From assembly GCF_020906515.1 (NCBI RefSeq), contig NC_085855.1, positions 2,356,001 to 2,420,000 on the forward strand: DNA of 64,000 nucleotides. The letters run 5' to 3'. Below the pieces are notes generated by a model. The model did no database searches and was not told where the DNA came from. It saw only the letters and a list, made by a program, of their open reading frames with translations. Positions 1-10,636 of the stretch are shown here, piece by piece. The position numbers and the translations under genes are program-made. The DNA comes from Vanrija pseudolonga (taxonomy: Eukaryota; Basidiomycota; Tremellomycetes; Trichosporonales; Trichosporonaceae). Position 1 is the stretch's first letter; each line of letters opens with the position of its first letter.

Positions 1-973
1 TCTTGTGTACTCGTTGGGCGGCGAATGCCGACGCCTTGGGCGCGCGAGCGCTCCATCAGCACCGCACAACTTGTGCGCAGCTGTGGTGATCACGGAACAG
101 CAGCAGTAGTACTGTTACTCCCTCTGGTTATCGCAGCGGGAGTTCGAGTCCGTTCGCTGAATCCGGACCTGTCCCAGGAGGAAGGGGATTGGCGGCCGGG
201 GTTTGGGGGTGGAGGAGATCTGTTTTGTGTGTGTGTGTGTGTGTGACTGTGTATCGGTGCGAGGCGCGATGACCTCCTGCATGCTCATGTTATCTAACCA
301 CATAGCGTGCACAGTGGCACCCTATAAACTGAAGCCTCTCACCTCAGACCATGCCCCTCCCACTTTGTCCTTGGTGTTCAACACACGTGTGTGTGCTCTG
401 TGTGTACAGGGGTTACGAGTTCACCACCCAGCCTAGTCTCCTCGACAGACCCCGACAGTTGGCCGCCGTCAATCCGCACAACTCGGACACTAACCCTCCG
501 CACCGCAGCCGATCTTTTGGAGCCTTTGCCACGGCTGCGGGGGGCTCAACTCAGGGTTTGCAGTGTTCGGTTCAGCAGAATGAACCGCCGCCACCCTCGA
601 TAACATCCGCGAGCTGGGCGTTCGTGCCGGGGAATGCGAATCATCAGCAAAGTGGGGTGGCTGTCGATCTGTTTGTGCTCCCGAGAGGGATCACAATAGT
701 GCCTTGAATCGGCAGTGCGAGGCAAAGAGTCGGCCCGGCTTCTCCGTCCCTCTTCCTCTGGGGGAGTATGGCAACTGTGTGGGTCACACCTGCCTACTTG
801 TCAGGTGGGCTGCCCTCACCACCGTTGACACAGACTGGCCAATAATGTCCAGCAGGTCGCTCTGCAGTGAAGTCGATTGGAAGATGGTGGCATCATTGAA
901 AAACATGTCATCAAAAGTAATGTCCGTAACGTCTAAAGAAGGTCGCCTAGTGAACCAGTGCTGCAGACATCGC
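1..973. other. Intergenic, no supported gene
   Basis: Short ORFs occur on both strands, but none has a family motif, plausible splicing or a clear start context. The only structure I see is a TG dinucleotide run near 225-245. The 3' end of the minus-strand secreted-protein gene borders this stretch. Confidence 0.6.
225..245. repeat. (TG)n microsatellite
   Basis: An almost pure TG dinucleotide run of about 20 nt. It is a simple repeat that probably varies in length between strains. Confidence 0.85.
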
Positions 974-1864
974 TCAGCACCCGTTTGCCGAAATGTACTC
1001 TTGAATAAAGGCACTGTTGAACCCGTAGACGGTGGCGCAAGTGTTGAAGTCTTTGGTGTAGGTTGGCGAACCCGGAGTCAAGGCTGCTTGGCACGCAGAT
1101 ACACCTGCAGCAAGGCCAGCTTGGAGAGCGCTGGTCATGTAGCTGCACGGGCGAGTAAAAATACCGACAGAGTTGCACGCTGTGTAGCCAGTGCCCCGTG
1201 AGCAAGCATCGGCCTGGGCCGAGACAGAGTTGAAAATGGCCAAGTACCCGTTAAAGCAGCTGTTGCCATCGGGAAGTGCGTTCGAACAAAGACTGTTCAG
1301 GTAGGTAGCGATTGACGAGAACGCAACGAGCGTGTAGCACCCGGCGGCGCAGTTGGCATTTCCACAGGGCGTGACTTGGGACAGGAGCGACAGCTCCCAG
1401 TCGCAGACGGCTTTGGCGACGTAGCACTGCATGATGGCGTCCTGGGGTCCGTTGTTGATAGCCGGGTCGTTGAAGCAGTTGATAGCAGTCTGGGTGCACA
1501 TGTTGTTGGCGTCTGCTGACGCGGTGCTGCAGTCGACGCAGTTGTTGGTCGACGCAGCGCAGCTCGCCTCGTACTGTGCGGCCAGCTGGTTGCAGTTCGA
1601 AGACCAGGTGTTACACCCGAGGTCGTTGGATGCTGCTCCCGAGGCTGCTTGGACCGACTCGCAGCGCGAGGTGGTGATCGCACACATGCCATTGAGCTCC
1701 TGCGAAAACTGGCCACAGGTGTAGATGCAGTTGTTGGGGAGATTGGAAGGCTGCACCTGTCGCTTGGCGGGTGATTGGCCCCAGAACTGGGTCGTCCGGG
1801 TCGGGGTCAACGTCGCCGAGGCGAGAGATGCCAACAGGAGGAGAGATGAAACGATGTGGCGCAT
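974..1864 (-). CDS. Secreted cysteine-rich protein with a Kex2-type site
   Basis: A single-exon gene of 296 residues. It starts with a classic signal peptide (MRHIVSSLLLLASLASA) and has a Lys-Arg pair at residues 34-35, where a Kex2-like protease could cut a short propeptide. The mature part holds 24 cysteines, an even number spaced throughout, in a Ser/Ala/Asn/Thr-rich background with few charged residues, so an extracellular disulphide-bonded protein is likely. It ends in Cys. I see no catalytic motif, GPI signal or membrane segment after the signal peptide, and I do not recognise the family. The start is the first ATG ahead of the signal peptide, and a TATA-like element lies about 150 bp upstream. 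Possible roles are wall-associated or effector-like; that part is speculation. Confidence 0.8.
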   Translation of the reverse strand: MRHIVSSLLLLASLASATLTPTRTTQFWGQSPAKRQVQPSNLPNNCIYTCGQFSQELNGMCAITTSRCESVQAASGAASNDLGCNTWSSNCNQLAAQYEASCAASTNNCVDCSTASADANNMCTQTAINCFNDPAINNGPQDAIMQCYVAKAVCDWELSLLSQVTPCGNANCAAGCYTLVAFSSIATYLNSLCSNALPDGNSCFNGYLAIFNSVSAQADACSRGTGYTACNSVGIFTRPCSYMTSALQAGLAAGVSACQAALTPGSPTYTKDFNTCATVYGFNSAFIQEYISANGC

Positions 1865-4110
1865 TGTGTCGGCCCCAGTGGTGGTTGGCGAGTCGAGTAC
1901 GGAGGGGCGGATATCTGCCCAGAGTTAACATCTTGAATCTAAGAAGCTAAAGGACTTACCTGTCGACTCTGGGGAGTGTGAATGGATGAGCAGACAACGA
2001 CGAATCCACCTTATATGCTTGCACTGGGTGCGCAACCATACCACACGCTTCCGCCAGACCTTCTGCCACACAGTTCATCTGCTGCCGCTCACGACGACAA
2101 CAAGCACTCGGTTCCCTTATCGGGTCTGATTGAGCGCCACGCTCGGCCACAGCGCCAGAGTGCACTTTGTTGGGGCGCCACGCCGCATCATTCGCCGGGC
2201 CGGTCTCCGCGGGCGGCGGCTTGCGAGTCACTCGGCACTGAAACGCGTCGTCTCAGCAGTCGCCGAGCCGGATTCAGCCCCGAGCGGAGGTCCTCCTTCC
2301 GCCTGCATAAGCCCCGAAGCCGACGGCGTCGGGGAATACCTCGGGGGTGGAGGATGGCAGCCGAGCTGTACTCCTCGAGGGGAGGTAACCCATAAACCCA
2401 CGCAATCGTCCTCAGGCTCCATGCCTTCTGATGGGACATCGCCAGCGGTCGCAAGGTCCTTGCCACCCTGTAGCCCCTGTGATAACCAGGACTGGAAACG
2501 CGTGGTCTTTGGTTCGTGGCCTTTGGTTCGTGGCCGCCCCTTGCCATTCCGGCTGGTTGTTACCTCGCCCCAACGCGTCGACGGGCCTTCACTACATATA
2601 CCTTGGTTGGGCTCTTTCTTTGCAAGGGCATAGCAGTCCGAGGAGAGGCATGAACGCCCACAAGTTCCTCAGCTTGTGCAACCTCTGGCCTCTTCTCAAG
2701 TGCTTTGCAGCACTGCCCCGGTGGGCGTTGCTCCCGCATCGGCCTTTGCTCTATATCTGGCTCCGAACCCCATCTGGTTCTGGTGACAGACTCTTGCGCG
2801 CATTCCAATGTCCCTGTCTCGGAACCCTTGTCGCCCTGGCGGACGATCGTGTGTACCTGTTCTTTCGCGTCGGTGGCGTACCTGAGAAAACCCACGGAAT
2901 GCCAAGCGATCTGAACAGTGAGGCTGCATTGAAGGGTGGCAGGGGGCAGGTGGAGGGCGAGCTTGCTGTAGCCTACACAGCGGGCAGCGTGAGCTGCGGT
3001 GGCGATGCATCCCTTGATTCAAACGCAGACAGCGAGCAACGCGACCTCCACTCCTGGCTCGGGAGCTCGAGCAGGCCTCGTCGTTGCGTAGGGAAGAGGG
3101 ACTCGCCCTCCATGCTCTCCTCGTCGCGCTAAGCTCGACAGCGCCCCGTGAGCCTCAGTCGCCGCATGAATGAATTGTCGGCTTTCCCGTGTCTTCTGGG
3201 AGCGGCACCGTTGTGTCCCACTGCGCGATTTGCGAGATGAATTGAGCATGCCGCGCAGATCGCTGTATTTCAGAACGACCCACTCTCATGTTCTTTGCGT
3301 CGAGGTAAAGAGTACTCAGCCGCCGACTTTGTAAGCAACAGCATTGCAGGTCATTGACAAGTGCGTAAGTAGTTGCTGCCCAGGAAACTGCGTCCCCGAC
3401 TACGTTGCCCCAGCTCGATCGTCACCGGCAGCAATCTTATCCAGGTGTATCGGCGCCACAGGGTGCTGGAATCCTGCCATGCTTCGCACAAGGAGCGCTG
3501 CGCGACTCAGCCTCATCTAAGGGTCTCGCTGGCTTGGCAGCCACCGTGAGGCCAGTGTTGGGGTGTTATCAATGTGCATTACACATGCCTTTAGTGCTGG
3601 TGGTGAGTTCGAGGCCGGCTGGCTACGGTAAGAACGGTGAGAAGGCCCCAGGAAATGCCGCACGGCAGGAGCATCAGGTAGCTTGAAAGGTCGGCGCTTG
3701 TTGGTCGCAGTCAGGTATGATGACTCAAGTGCGAGGGATATCTCTCATTGTTCTACTCGCACAGTAAGGGTTCAATGTGAGCGATTGGTTCGCTCCATCA
3801 TGGTCGGCGCCTCATCAGGCAGGCACCGATGAAAGCAGTCGCGCGGGTTGTTTGTTAAACCAATCGCCCAGTGGTCTGCGGTGATTGTTGCAAGCCTCCT
3901 GACCTTCTGAAAGTCACTAGCCCGAGCGGGTGAGCCGGACCAAGCCTCTCCCATTGTGGTCGGCGACTGTCGCAAACACACCCGAGCCACGTTCTTGAGA
4001 GGCGACTCCTCTAACCTCTATCAGCCGACACCCTGCCGCTAACACAAAACTGGATACTCAATCCTGTGGCCCAAAGTCCACCACCCGCAAGCCATCTAAC
4101 CCGGTCAGCG
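1865..4110. other. Intergenic, 2.2 kb
   Basis: Many overlapping ORFs occur on both strands (for example a 233-codon one from 2431), but none shows a domain, signal peptide or consistent splice pattern. A 14-bp direct duplication (tttggttcgtggcc) lies near 2508-2536. I see no terminal repeats or transposase. Confidence 0.5.
2011..2016 (-). promoter_or_regulatory. TATA-like element of the secreted Cys-rich gene
   Basis: Reads ATATAA on the minus strand, about 150 bp upstream of the ATG at 1864. Inferred from position only. Confidence 0.35.
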
Positions 4111-6108
4111 TTATCCACACCAGCATAACTTACATGGAGGCTGCGGTGCATTGCGGACCTCGCGATATTCGGCACAGTCCGCCTCGCTCCACCACGCCTG
4201 CCACGGCGCCATCATTGCGTTGTGTCGGGCCGCCGCCGAGTCCGGGTTGAAGCGACCGTGCGCCCGAGCCGTGCGATACTCGGCTTCTTGGACCCCGTTG
4301 AGCGGCACCGTCTGGTAGATTGCGTCGTGGGACATGGTAGTGTCCACCGGCTCTGCTATTAACGTCAGGGGAACGGGCGGCGGATCATCAGACACCGGGA
4401 GGAGGACCTTCTCGATGTCGAGGACGACCATGACGCCTTCCTGAGGAAGTTAGGTCGTTTCGACAGCTGACTTACCAAAGCCAGGGTTAACCGTGTACCG
4501 CACGACGTGCACGTGTGTCGAGGGGCTCCATCTTGGGCTCCATACCCGATGATGATAGAGTTCTGCCCAACGACAGCTGATCGCACCCACGAGTGCTCCA
4601 AGGAGGCGTCATAGAAGACGCTCTGGTAATCTTTGATAATCTGCAGCGCCAGACAGTCGTAGACGATGACCATGTCGTTACCCGCGATGATTGTTCTGAG
4701 AGGGATAAGCGCTGATCGCCTAACAGCAGACCCACTCGGCAGGAAGGGTTGTGAAGTTTGTCCAGACTTCTTCGTTGGACATTGGCGCACATGACCTATG
4801 GTAGGCTCTAGGGGATTCGAAATCGTCACCAGGCATAGAGCCGAGCATGTCGCCCCTGATGGTCATTGCATTGCCGGTCGGAAACCGAGGCGGACAATAC
4901 TTGCTGGCGGTTGCGATTTCCTGGATGGCACTCTGTAGGTCGTACGCCACGGCTGCTGGGAACATATCCTTGTTCTGGGACGGGATACACATTAGGAAAT
5001 CCGACGTCATGCGGTTGTACACCTGAACGAGATCGGAGCTGCGAAAGATGAAGAACTTGTCAAGTGTAATCTCCTGGTGGCTGTCAGCATATGCACGTCG
5101 GGTGTGCCGTACCGGCATATGGTGTGTCCCGTGGTCATACGTGTCCGGCACAGCAAGAAGATCTTCAATCGGCTTTGCAAAGGTAATGTTGTGGGGCTGG
5201 GGGCGATCGATTGTCCGCCCATCAGTACGGGCCAGTTCTGTTATGTGGATTTCCTGTTCATCGAACAACTGATGGGCCAACAGAAGACGGAGCGTGCTGT
5301 CCTCACGTTCAACCTTGATGGTGAACGGCATCATTTCTGGTATCAAGTGCAGCTGGAAGAAGTGTGCCACCACTTTAAAGCCAGGGACCAGGGGCAGATC
5401 AGAGGTTGAAACGCCAAACTTGGCTGCAAGGTCGTCTGGCAGCAAGACGTGGATCTTCTGGTATTGCGATTCGGGAAAGAGCCCGCCACCGTAGCGCTGA
5501 TCACTCAGATGGGTCCAGATGATAATCGGGCCGATAGTCTGTTCTTGAATAATCCAAACCATGTCGCCTTCGGCCACCAGCACAGCGGGAAACTTGAGTT
5601 CAAACGTGTAGCGGTCCAGGAAGTAGAGATGACGGACAGGGTCGGGTTGCCGATAGCGACGCTCCGGATTAAAGGGGACGTAACTGATCCTCTGCACTAG
5701 CAACGTATCTTCAAATACGTCGATGTGGCAGCCGCCAAACTTCCACGGTAGCGGGGGTACGTGGAAAATGGTCGGTGACCAGCGAAGAACGGTGTCAGAC
5801 CTTGCCCATCGACGTTCCTGCCGGACGAGGGTGTTCGCTGCGGGGTCAGCCTTGACCAAGGACAATGGCTTACAGAGGGCACCCCAATCCGTGACCCGAT
5901 TCTTCGAACCAGTAATCACACTCCGCTTCTTCACCGGGCAAGTGTTGTCGTATTCAACGAAGAATGGCTTGCAGAGTTGAAAGTTCCGAATGACCTCGCG
6001 CCATTGACGCGACACGTTGTAGCCGGCGACGACGTCTCGTGGGTCGAGGTACGAGAGGATTTCGAGAAGAATGTCGTCTGGGAGGACAAGTGGCGTTGTC
6101 GTGGTCAT
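4111..6108 (-). CDS. F-box-type protein (paralogue 1)
   Basis: Three exons (4736-6108, 4476-4695, 4111-4440) join in frame to 640 residues. Intron 2 has a GTAAGT donor and CTAAC branch; intron 1 has GTGGGT. Residues about 8-50 match an F-box (LPDDILLEILSYLDPRDV, followed by an SRQWREV helix), the module that binds Skp1 in SCF ubiquitin ligases. The remaining ~590 residues have no leucine-rich, WD or Kelch repeats that I can see. They look like a beta-rich domain with many aromatic and hydrophobic strands. The C-terminal exon carries IYQTVPLNGVQEAEY, closely matching the other F-box-type gene at 60-62 kb, so the two are paralogues. A role as a substrate adaptor is inferred; the substrate is unknown. 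Confidence 0.75.
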
Positions 6109-6748
6109 TGTAGATGTTACTACTTTGCCAGAAGGATTGGATGTCTCGAGGGAGAGAGCGAGAGATGATTGCGGAAGTGAGAGCGAGATGAGGACGACGA
6201 CATCGCGTCAGCCAGCCAAGCTCCCCCTGCAAACGACGCGTGGTGGAGGCGGGTCCCCGCACGGCATCCCCATCCTTGGCATCCGTGTGTCCTTCTCATT
6301 ATGAGTCTGATGCCTCGCGGAAACTGCGCTATCAAGTGGAATACTTGTCGCAAGTGTCAGTCGGTCAATGTGATGCTCGAGTGCCAAGTGGTGTTAACCC
6401 AGTCGGTGGACTGCCGAGCTGCTTCGGCTGCCTCTCCCCCCAACTCGAAGCCTCCACCGCCCACCGATAACAGGCGGCCACGCAGCACGGGGACGAATGC
6501 AGCCTCCTACAGTAGGTCAGCACGTGCACTCCGAGTTTGGCCGGATAACTGCACCATTTGCATGCCAAGGACAGCACGCAGAGCACCGTCGCCGCTGTTG
6601 CGGTGCATTACCAAGAGCCAAGCCGCGCGCGGAGTATGACGTCGGGAGTCGCACGCGCGGAGCCGGCATCGACTCAAAACACCAACAAGTTACTTTAGTT
6701 TGCGCGGCTGATGATCTCCAGGCCTAGTTCATCAACAGGCAGTATTCC
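6109..6748. other. Intergenic between the F-box gene and the tandem trio
   Basis: A divergent region of about 640 bp with no supported ORF. It must hold the promoters of the minus-strand F-box gene and the first plus-strand trio gene. I see no clear TATA box close to 6749. Confidence 0.5.
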
Positions 6749-7258
6749 ATGGGAAAGGACCGCAAAGACCACAAGTCAAGCATCGGGAAAGGCATCAAAG
6801 CCAACCGGCAACCAGCCGACGAGCCCGCTCCCCCATCGTACGGTGCCAGCACCGAGGCCAAGGTGTTCGCCACTTCCTCGCCCTTGGCCTTCACGCCGAC
6901 GCACAACCCGCCTCCCTTCTCCCAGCCGATGTCTGCCTCCTCGTCACGCGCAGAGCTGCCGCCCAAGCCAACGCCCGAGCTGTACCCGCACGCTACGCCA
7001 AGCTGGTTCCGTCGAAAGTTCCGCGGTGAGGTCGTCGCCGATCTTCATGCCATGGCTACGCTCGTCAAAGAGGGCCACGCCCCGGACGAAGTCGGCCGGA
7101 TGCTCCGCCTCAACGACAACGACGAGGACCGCGCACGCGCCGCCCTAGTCCACAACCGGCACCTGCGGTGGGGGTTCAAGTTTCAACCCGTCCACTGCCA
7201 GCTGTGCGCTATTGCCAGCCAGTCCGGCGAGAGGGAGCGGCATAGTCAGCCCTTGTAG
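6749..7258 (+). CDS. Small HxxH/CxxC protein, tandem copy 1
   Basis: One exon, 169 residues, the longest of three tandem paralogues. A Pro/Ser-rich disordered N-terminal half (about residues 1-85) precedes the shared domain: PSWFRRKF, then LVKEGHAPDE, MLRLNDNDEDRAR, then the pair H-N-R-H followed by exactly 11 residues and C-Q-L-C. The order H-x2-H-x11-C-x2-C is identical in all three copies and could bind one zinc; that is inference. Unlike copies 2 and 3 it has no second exon with a hydrophobic tail, ending instead soon after the CxxC in a polar sequence. I know no named family with this pattern. The first in-frame ATG was used. Confidence 0.7.
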   Translation: MGKDRKDHKSSIGKGIKANRQPADEPAPPSYGASTEAKVFATSSPLAFTPTHNPPPFSQPMSASSSRAELPPKPTPELYPHATPSWFRRKFRGEVVADLHAMATLVKEGHAPDEVGRMLRLNDNDEDRARAALVHNRHLRWGFKFQPVHCQLCAIASQSGERERHSQPL

Positions 7259-7385
7259 TAGATGTGCGACATGCCCGTCGCAACTCGTCGCCAAGGCGCG
7301 TGCGTGACCGCGAGGCACAGACAAACAACAGTGCCAAGACTCACCAGCGGCTCCGATGTCTTCAACCTGGCGTGTCACATGTAGC

Positions 7386-7392
7386 TATATAT
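7386..7392 (+). promoter_or_regulatory. TATA-like box, trio copy 2
   Basis: TATATAT lies about 58 bp upstream of the ATG at 7450. This supports that ATG over the longer in-frame extension, which would place the box inside coding sequence. Confidence 0.5.
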
Positions 7393-7449
7393 GCATCTCG
7401 GGTGGCAAATGATTCGCCACCCATATCGATCACAATCATAATCAGCAAC

Positions 7450-7967
7450 ATGTCTATGATCCAACGGAACGGCCGCGGCAGCCTGGCTGTGCCGGCAACA
7501 ACAACCCCTTCAGCGGGCGGGCCTCGACGAGCCTCTGCCCCCTCTGCTCCCATCGACCCCGCGAGCCTTGCTGCACATGCAAAAGCAGGATGGTACCGCC
7601 GAACGGTGCACAAGGAGGCCGACGCCGACCTTGACCTCCTGACACTGTTTGTGAGCGAGGGGCACGACCCGTCCGACGCGGGGCGCATGCTCCGGCTCAA
7701 CGAGAACGACGAGCACCTCTCCCGCCTAGCACTGGAGCACGTGGCTCACGTCAAGAAGGGAGACAAGTTCAAGCCCTTGTATTGCCCCGTGTGTGACGGG
7801 CGCGAGGTCGAGGCCGCTGCGTGAGTCGACATCCGGTGGACCACGGGGAGAGCACTGACAACCCGCGCAGGATTCGAGCCAAGGCCGCGCGCGTCGTCCA
7901 TGGCGGCAATTCCGCTGCGCCGATGGCTGCAGTCGCTGGAGTTGCAGTTGTTGGGATCGGCCTGTAG
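7450..7967 (+). CDS. Small HxxH/CxxC protein, tandem copy 2
   Basis: Two exons (7450-7820, 7871-7967) encode 155 residues. The intron is GTGAGT...CTGAC...CAG, in phase 2. The shared domain reads AGWYRRTV, FVSEGHDPSDAGRMLRLN, END, then H-V-A-H, 11 residues and C-P-V-C. Exon 2 adds a tail ending in AAVAGVAVVGIGL, a Gly/Ala/Val-rich hydrophobic stretch that could insert in or associate with a membrane. The intron sits at the same codon and phase as in copy 3, which supports a recent tandem origin. The ATG at 7450 was chosen because a TATA-like box lies just upstream. The function is unknown. Confidence 0.72.
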
Positions 7968-8228
7968 CTAGGATGCAATGTACTCATATGCAACCATGTC
8001 GGGGATGATATCTGTAGGATCCGCAGCCATGAGCCAAGGAAGGACGAGGGGGGGGCGGAGATGGCTCCTGGCCTCCGCCCTCAATTACGAACAGGAAAAA
8101 GCATTTGGCAGAAGTCATTTGGGAGACAGGCGTCCATGTCCATCAATGACGTCCAGACCGAAAAACCACACCGCCACGGCAACACCGCCATTGCCAAGAC
8201 TGCAAAGTAACCGACAGCCTCAACCAGC

Positions 8229-8235
8229 ATAAATA
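8229..8235 (+). promoter_or_regulatory. TATA-like box, trio copy 3
   Basis: ATAAATA lies about 65 bp upstream of the ATG at 8300, at nearly the same distance as the box of copy 2. Confidence 0.5.
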
Positions 8236-8299
8236 GCGACCTCTGTGTCGTCCGAGCAGCCACATCAGCAACAACAACAACACCAGTCACAACACAACA

Positions 8300-8752
8300 A
8301 TGACACCCAACAGCACAACACTCTCCCCCACGTCCTCGCGCACGCAGCTCATGTCGGAGCAGCTCGAGACGTACGCCCAGCCCAGCTGGTACGGGCGCCA
8401 CATGTGCGGCGAGATCCCAGCCGACATTGAGCACCTCGCCACGCTCGTCGACGAGGGCCACCAGCCCGTCGACGCTGCCCTTATGCTTCGCTACAACTCC
8501 AACGACCTCAAACTCGCCCGCCAGGCGCTCCAGCACGTCGAGCACGAGAAGCTCGGACAGAAGTTCCAGCCCTCGTGGTGCTCGGTCTGTGGTGTGCGCG
8601 AGAAGGAGGCCACATTGTGAGTCGGCGTCGACTCAAGTCGTGAGCCCCGCTAACTGAGCCTCAGAGCCACCTCTGCCTACGGTACCATTCTCCGCGGCGG
8701 CGGTGTGGCGGCTGGCGTCTCGTCGCTCGTCGTGTCCGCTTCGGCATACTAG
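8300..8752 (+). CDS. Small HxxH/CxxC protein, tandem copy 3
   Basis: Two exons (8300-8616, 8665-8752) encode 134 residues. The intron has a GTGAGT donor and CTAAC branch and lies at the same phase-2 position as in copy 2. The shared domain reads PSWYGRHM, TLVDEGHQPVDAALMLRYN, SND, then H-V-E-H, 11 residues and C-S-V-C. Exon 2 encodes a glycine- and valine-rich tail (GGGVAAGVSSLVVSASAY). The N-terminal disordered part is the shortest of the three. The 5' leader just upstream is CAA/CAG-rich. The function is unknown. The conserved His and Cys pairs suggest a small metal-binding domain, and the hydrophobic tail suggests an internal membrane or assembly role; both are inference. Confidence 0.72.
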
Positions 8753-8849
8753 ATTAGTGCTCCGCATGTTCCCAGCACCTAGAGATATTGTACATGTTCC
8801 GATTATAGATGCGCTGTATGTACCGTCTACCTGCTGCTTGCTGTATCGT

Positions 8850-10636
8850 CTACTTCTTGCTGCCGATCTTGTGGCGCGGGACCATCATCCAAAGGAGGAT
8901 GTAGGCGCCGATCATGCTCACGCCGATGGGCTGAAGCGTCCAGATGCCGAAGCGGTCCGACACGGCACCAGTGATGAACGGCACCGCGGCGGCACCTGCA
9001 CCGCCCATGCTGCCCATCATGCCCATGACGCCTCCGCGGATGTCGTCGTCAAGGATCTCGGACAGCTTGATGAGCGCCACGGGGTACACTGGCCCCATGA
9101 AGAAGCCGACAAACGCAAAGCAGATCGAGTTGCCGACCACCGACTTGGTGTACCAGATGATAAACTCGAGGGCAATGGCAATAAGGGAGCTGGGGCGTCA
9201 GCACGACAATGTAGGTGGGGTCACTGATCACGCCGCGGCTCACTAGAAGTAGATGGAGAACTGGTAGCCGACCTTGTTGGTGAACGGGATGAGGACGACA
9301 CGGCCGACAGTCATGCCGCCCCAGAAGCCGGTGACAGCAAAGCCGGCATTGGCGTTTGCACCACGCTCGCGCACGAGGTACGTGGTAAGCCATCCAGAGA
9401 TGGAGACCTCGACGCCAATCTGAAAATATCAGCACTAGCTCCACACCCCCACACTCACGTAAACAAAGGACCATGCCATGAGGGCATACACGGTCGGGGT
9501 TGTCAACATGCGCTTCATCTTCTCGCCCGAGGTAACCTTGGCCTTGGGCGCGGTCTCAGCGTCACCAGTGCCAGTAGCAGCAACAACAGCATCGCCAGCC
9601 AGACCCGCCTCGCCGACGGTGCCGGTCTGCGCAAGGCGGATCGCCCTGTCGTGGTTTGACTCCTCAGGCACGTCCTCCTTCTTCTCGACGACGGGCAGCT
9701 CGACCACCTCCTCCTTCCTGCCCTCGATGGCGGCAATGTCGAGCTTGCCGACGAGCTGCTCCTCGGTGCGCCTGTCGAACGCGAGGAGCATGAGCACCAT
9801 GGCGATCAGTCCGATGCCCATGGCGACAAAGTAGTAGCGGTACACGTCCTTGACGTGGGCGGCGAACGGGGTGGAGATGAACGGTGAGACCATGCCGCCG
9901 AGGCCGAAACACGCCTGCACAAACGACATCTTGGTGTGTGCGTGCGGCAACCGAGTGGTGAGGTTGTTGACCTGCGCGTCCTGCACTGCGAGACCGAAGC
10001 CGTTGAACACGAAAGCGGTGAGGAAGAGGCCGTACGGGCCGCCGGTACCCATGAGCAGGTACGCGATCGACTGGGAGAGGGCGCCGAGGGGGCAGATCTG
10101 CAAGAGTTAGTGGCCGGCCAAACACGCCCCCCCCCCCCCCCCCCCGCCACTCACGAGTCCAAAGCCAATCCTGTCCGTGATCCAGATGTTACTCAGGCCG
10201 CCGATCATTGCGCCGACAAACATGGTCGTGTAGACGAGCGACATGACGAGGTAGTTGATCTGCGTGTGAGTCGGGGGCGTCAAAGCGGCGGGCTTACGTG
10301 GTAGTACTCTTGCAGGCGGGGGATGAGCGGGCCGGTGGACCCCTCGTTCCAGCCACACAACAGCATGGAGAGCATGAGTGCGCCACTGCACTGTTAGCCT
10401 TGGTCTGGCGCACGGGGTTCTCACTAGATGGCATGCTGGCGCATCTTGCTCGGCGCCGGCATATCCCGCCGCAGCCGCTCAAAGATGTAGCTGGTATGGT
10501 GGGTGTGGTCTACCGCCTGCTGCGTCGCCTGGCTCTCGGTGTCGGCCACAGCGAGGTTCTGCTCGTCCTTGACGCTGGTGGCATCGGCGTGTGGGGCGTC
10601 GCCCGCCGCGGGCAGCGGGGCCACTTGCGACGACAT
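8850..10636 (-). CDS. MFS transporter, Bsc6/fucose-permease-like
   Basis: Six exons (10425-10636, 10298-10385, 10155-10259, 9459-10097, 9244-9419, 8850-9189) join to 519 residues. A hydrophilic N-terminus of about 70 residues leads into the first membrane segment, which holds LMLSMLLCGWNEGSTGPLIP and LQEYYH. That motif is typical of the fungal Bsc6-like MFS group related to fucose permeases. About twelve membrane segments follow, with a charged central loop of about 90 residues (EEVVELPVVEKKED region) between the two six-helix halves. The C-terminal half carries GFFMGPVYPVALI and GIWTLQPIGVSM. The substrate is unknown; sugar or a related solute is a family-based guess. One intron contains a 19-nt C tract. 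The gene is convergent with the small-protein trio. Confidence 0.82.
10127..10145. repeat. Poly-C tract inside an MFS intron
   Basis: Nineteen consecutive C on the plus strand (poly-G in the transcript), within the third intron (10098-10154) of the minus-strand MFS gene. Confidence 0.9.

Noticed and set aside
130-160. tRNA-like B-box (GTTCGAGTCC) near 145
   Set aside because: The T-stem does not pair well and no A-box or acceptor stem is found at the right distance upstream.
2431-3132. 233-codon plus-strand ORF
   Set aside because: It has no domain, signal or splice support, overlaps ORFs on the other strand and sits in a region where chance ORFs are frequent.
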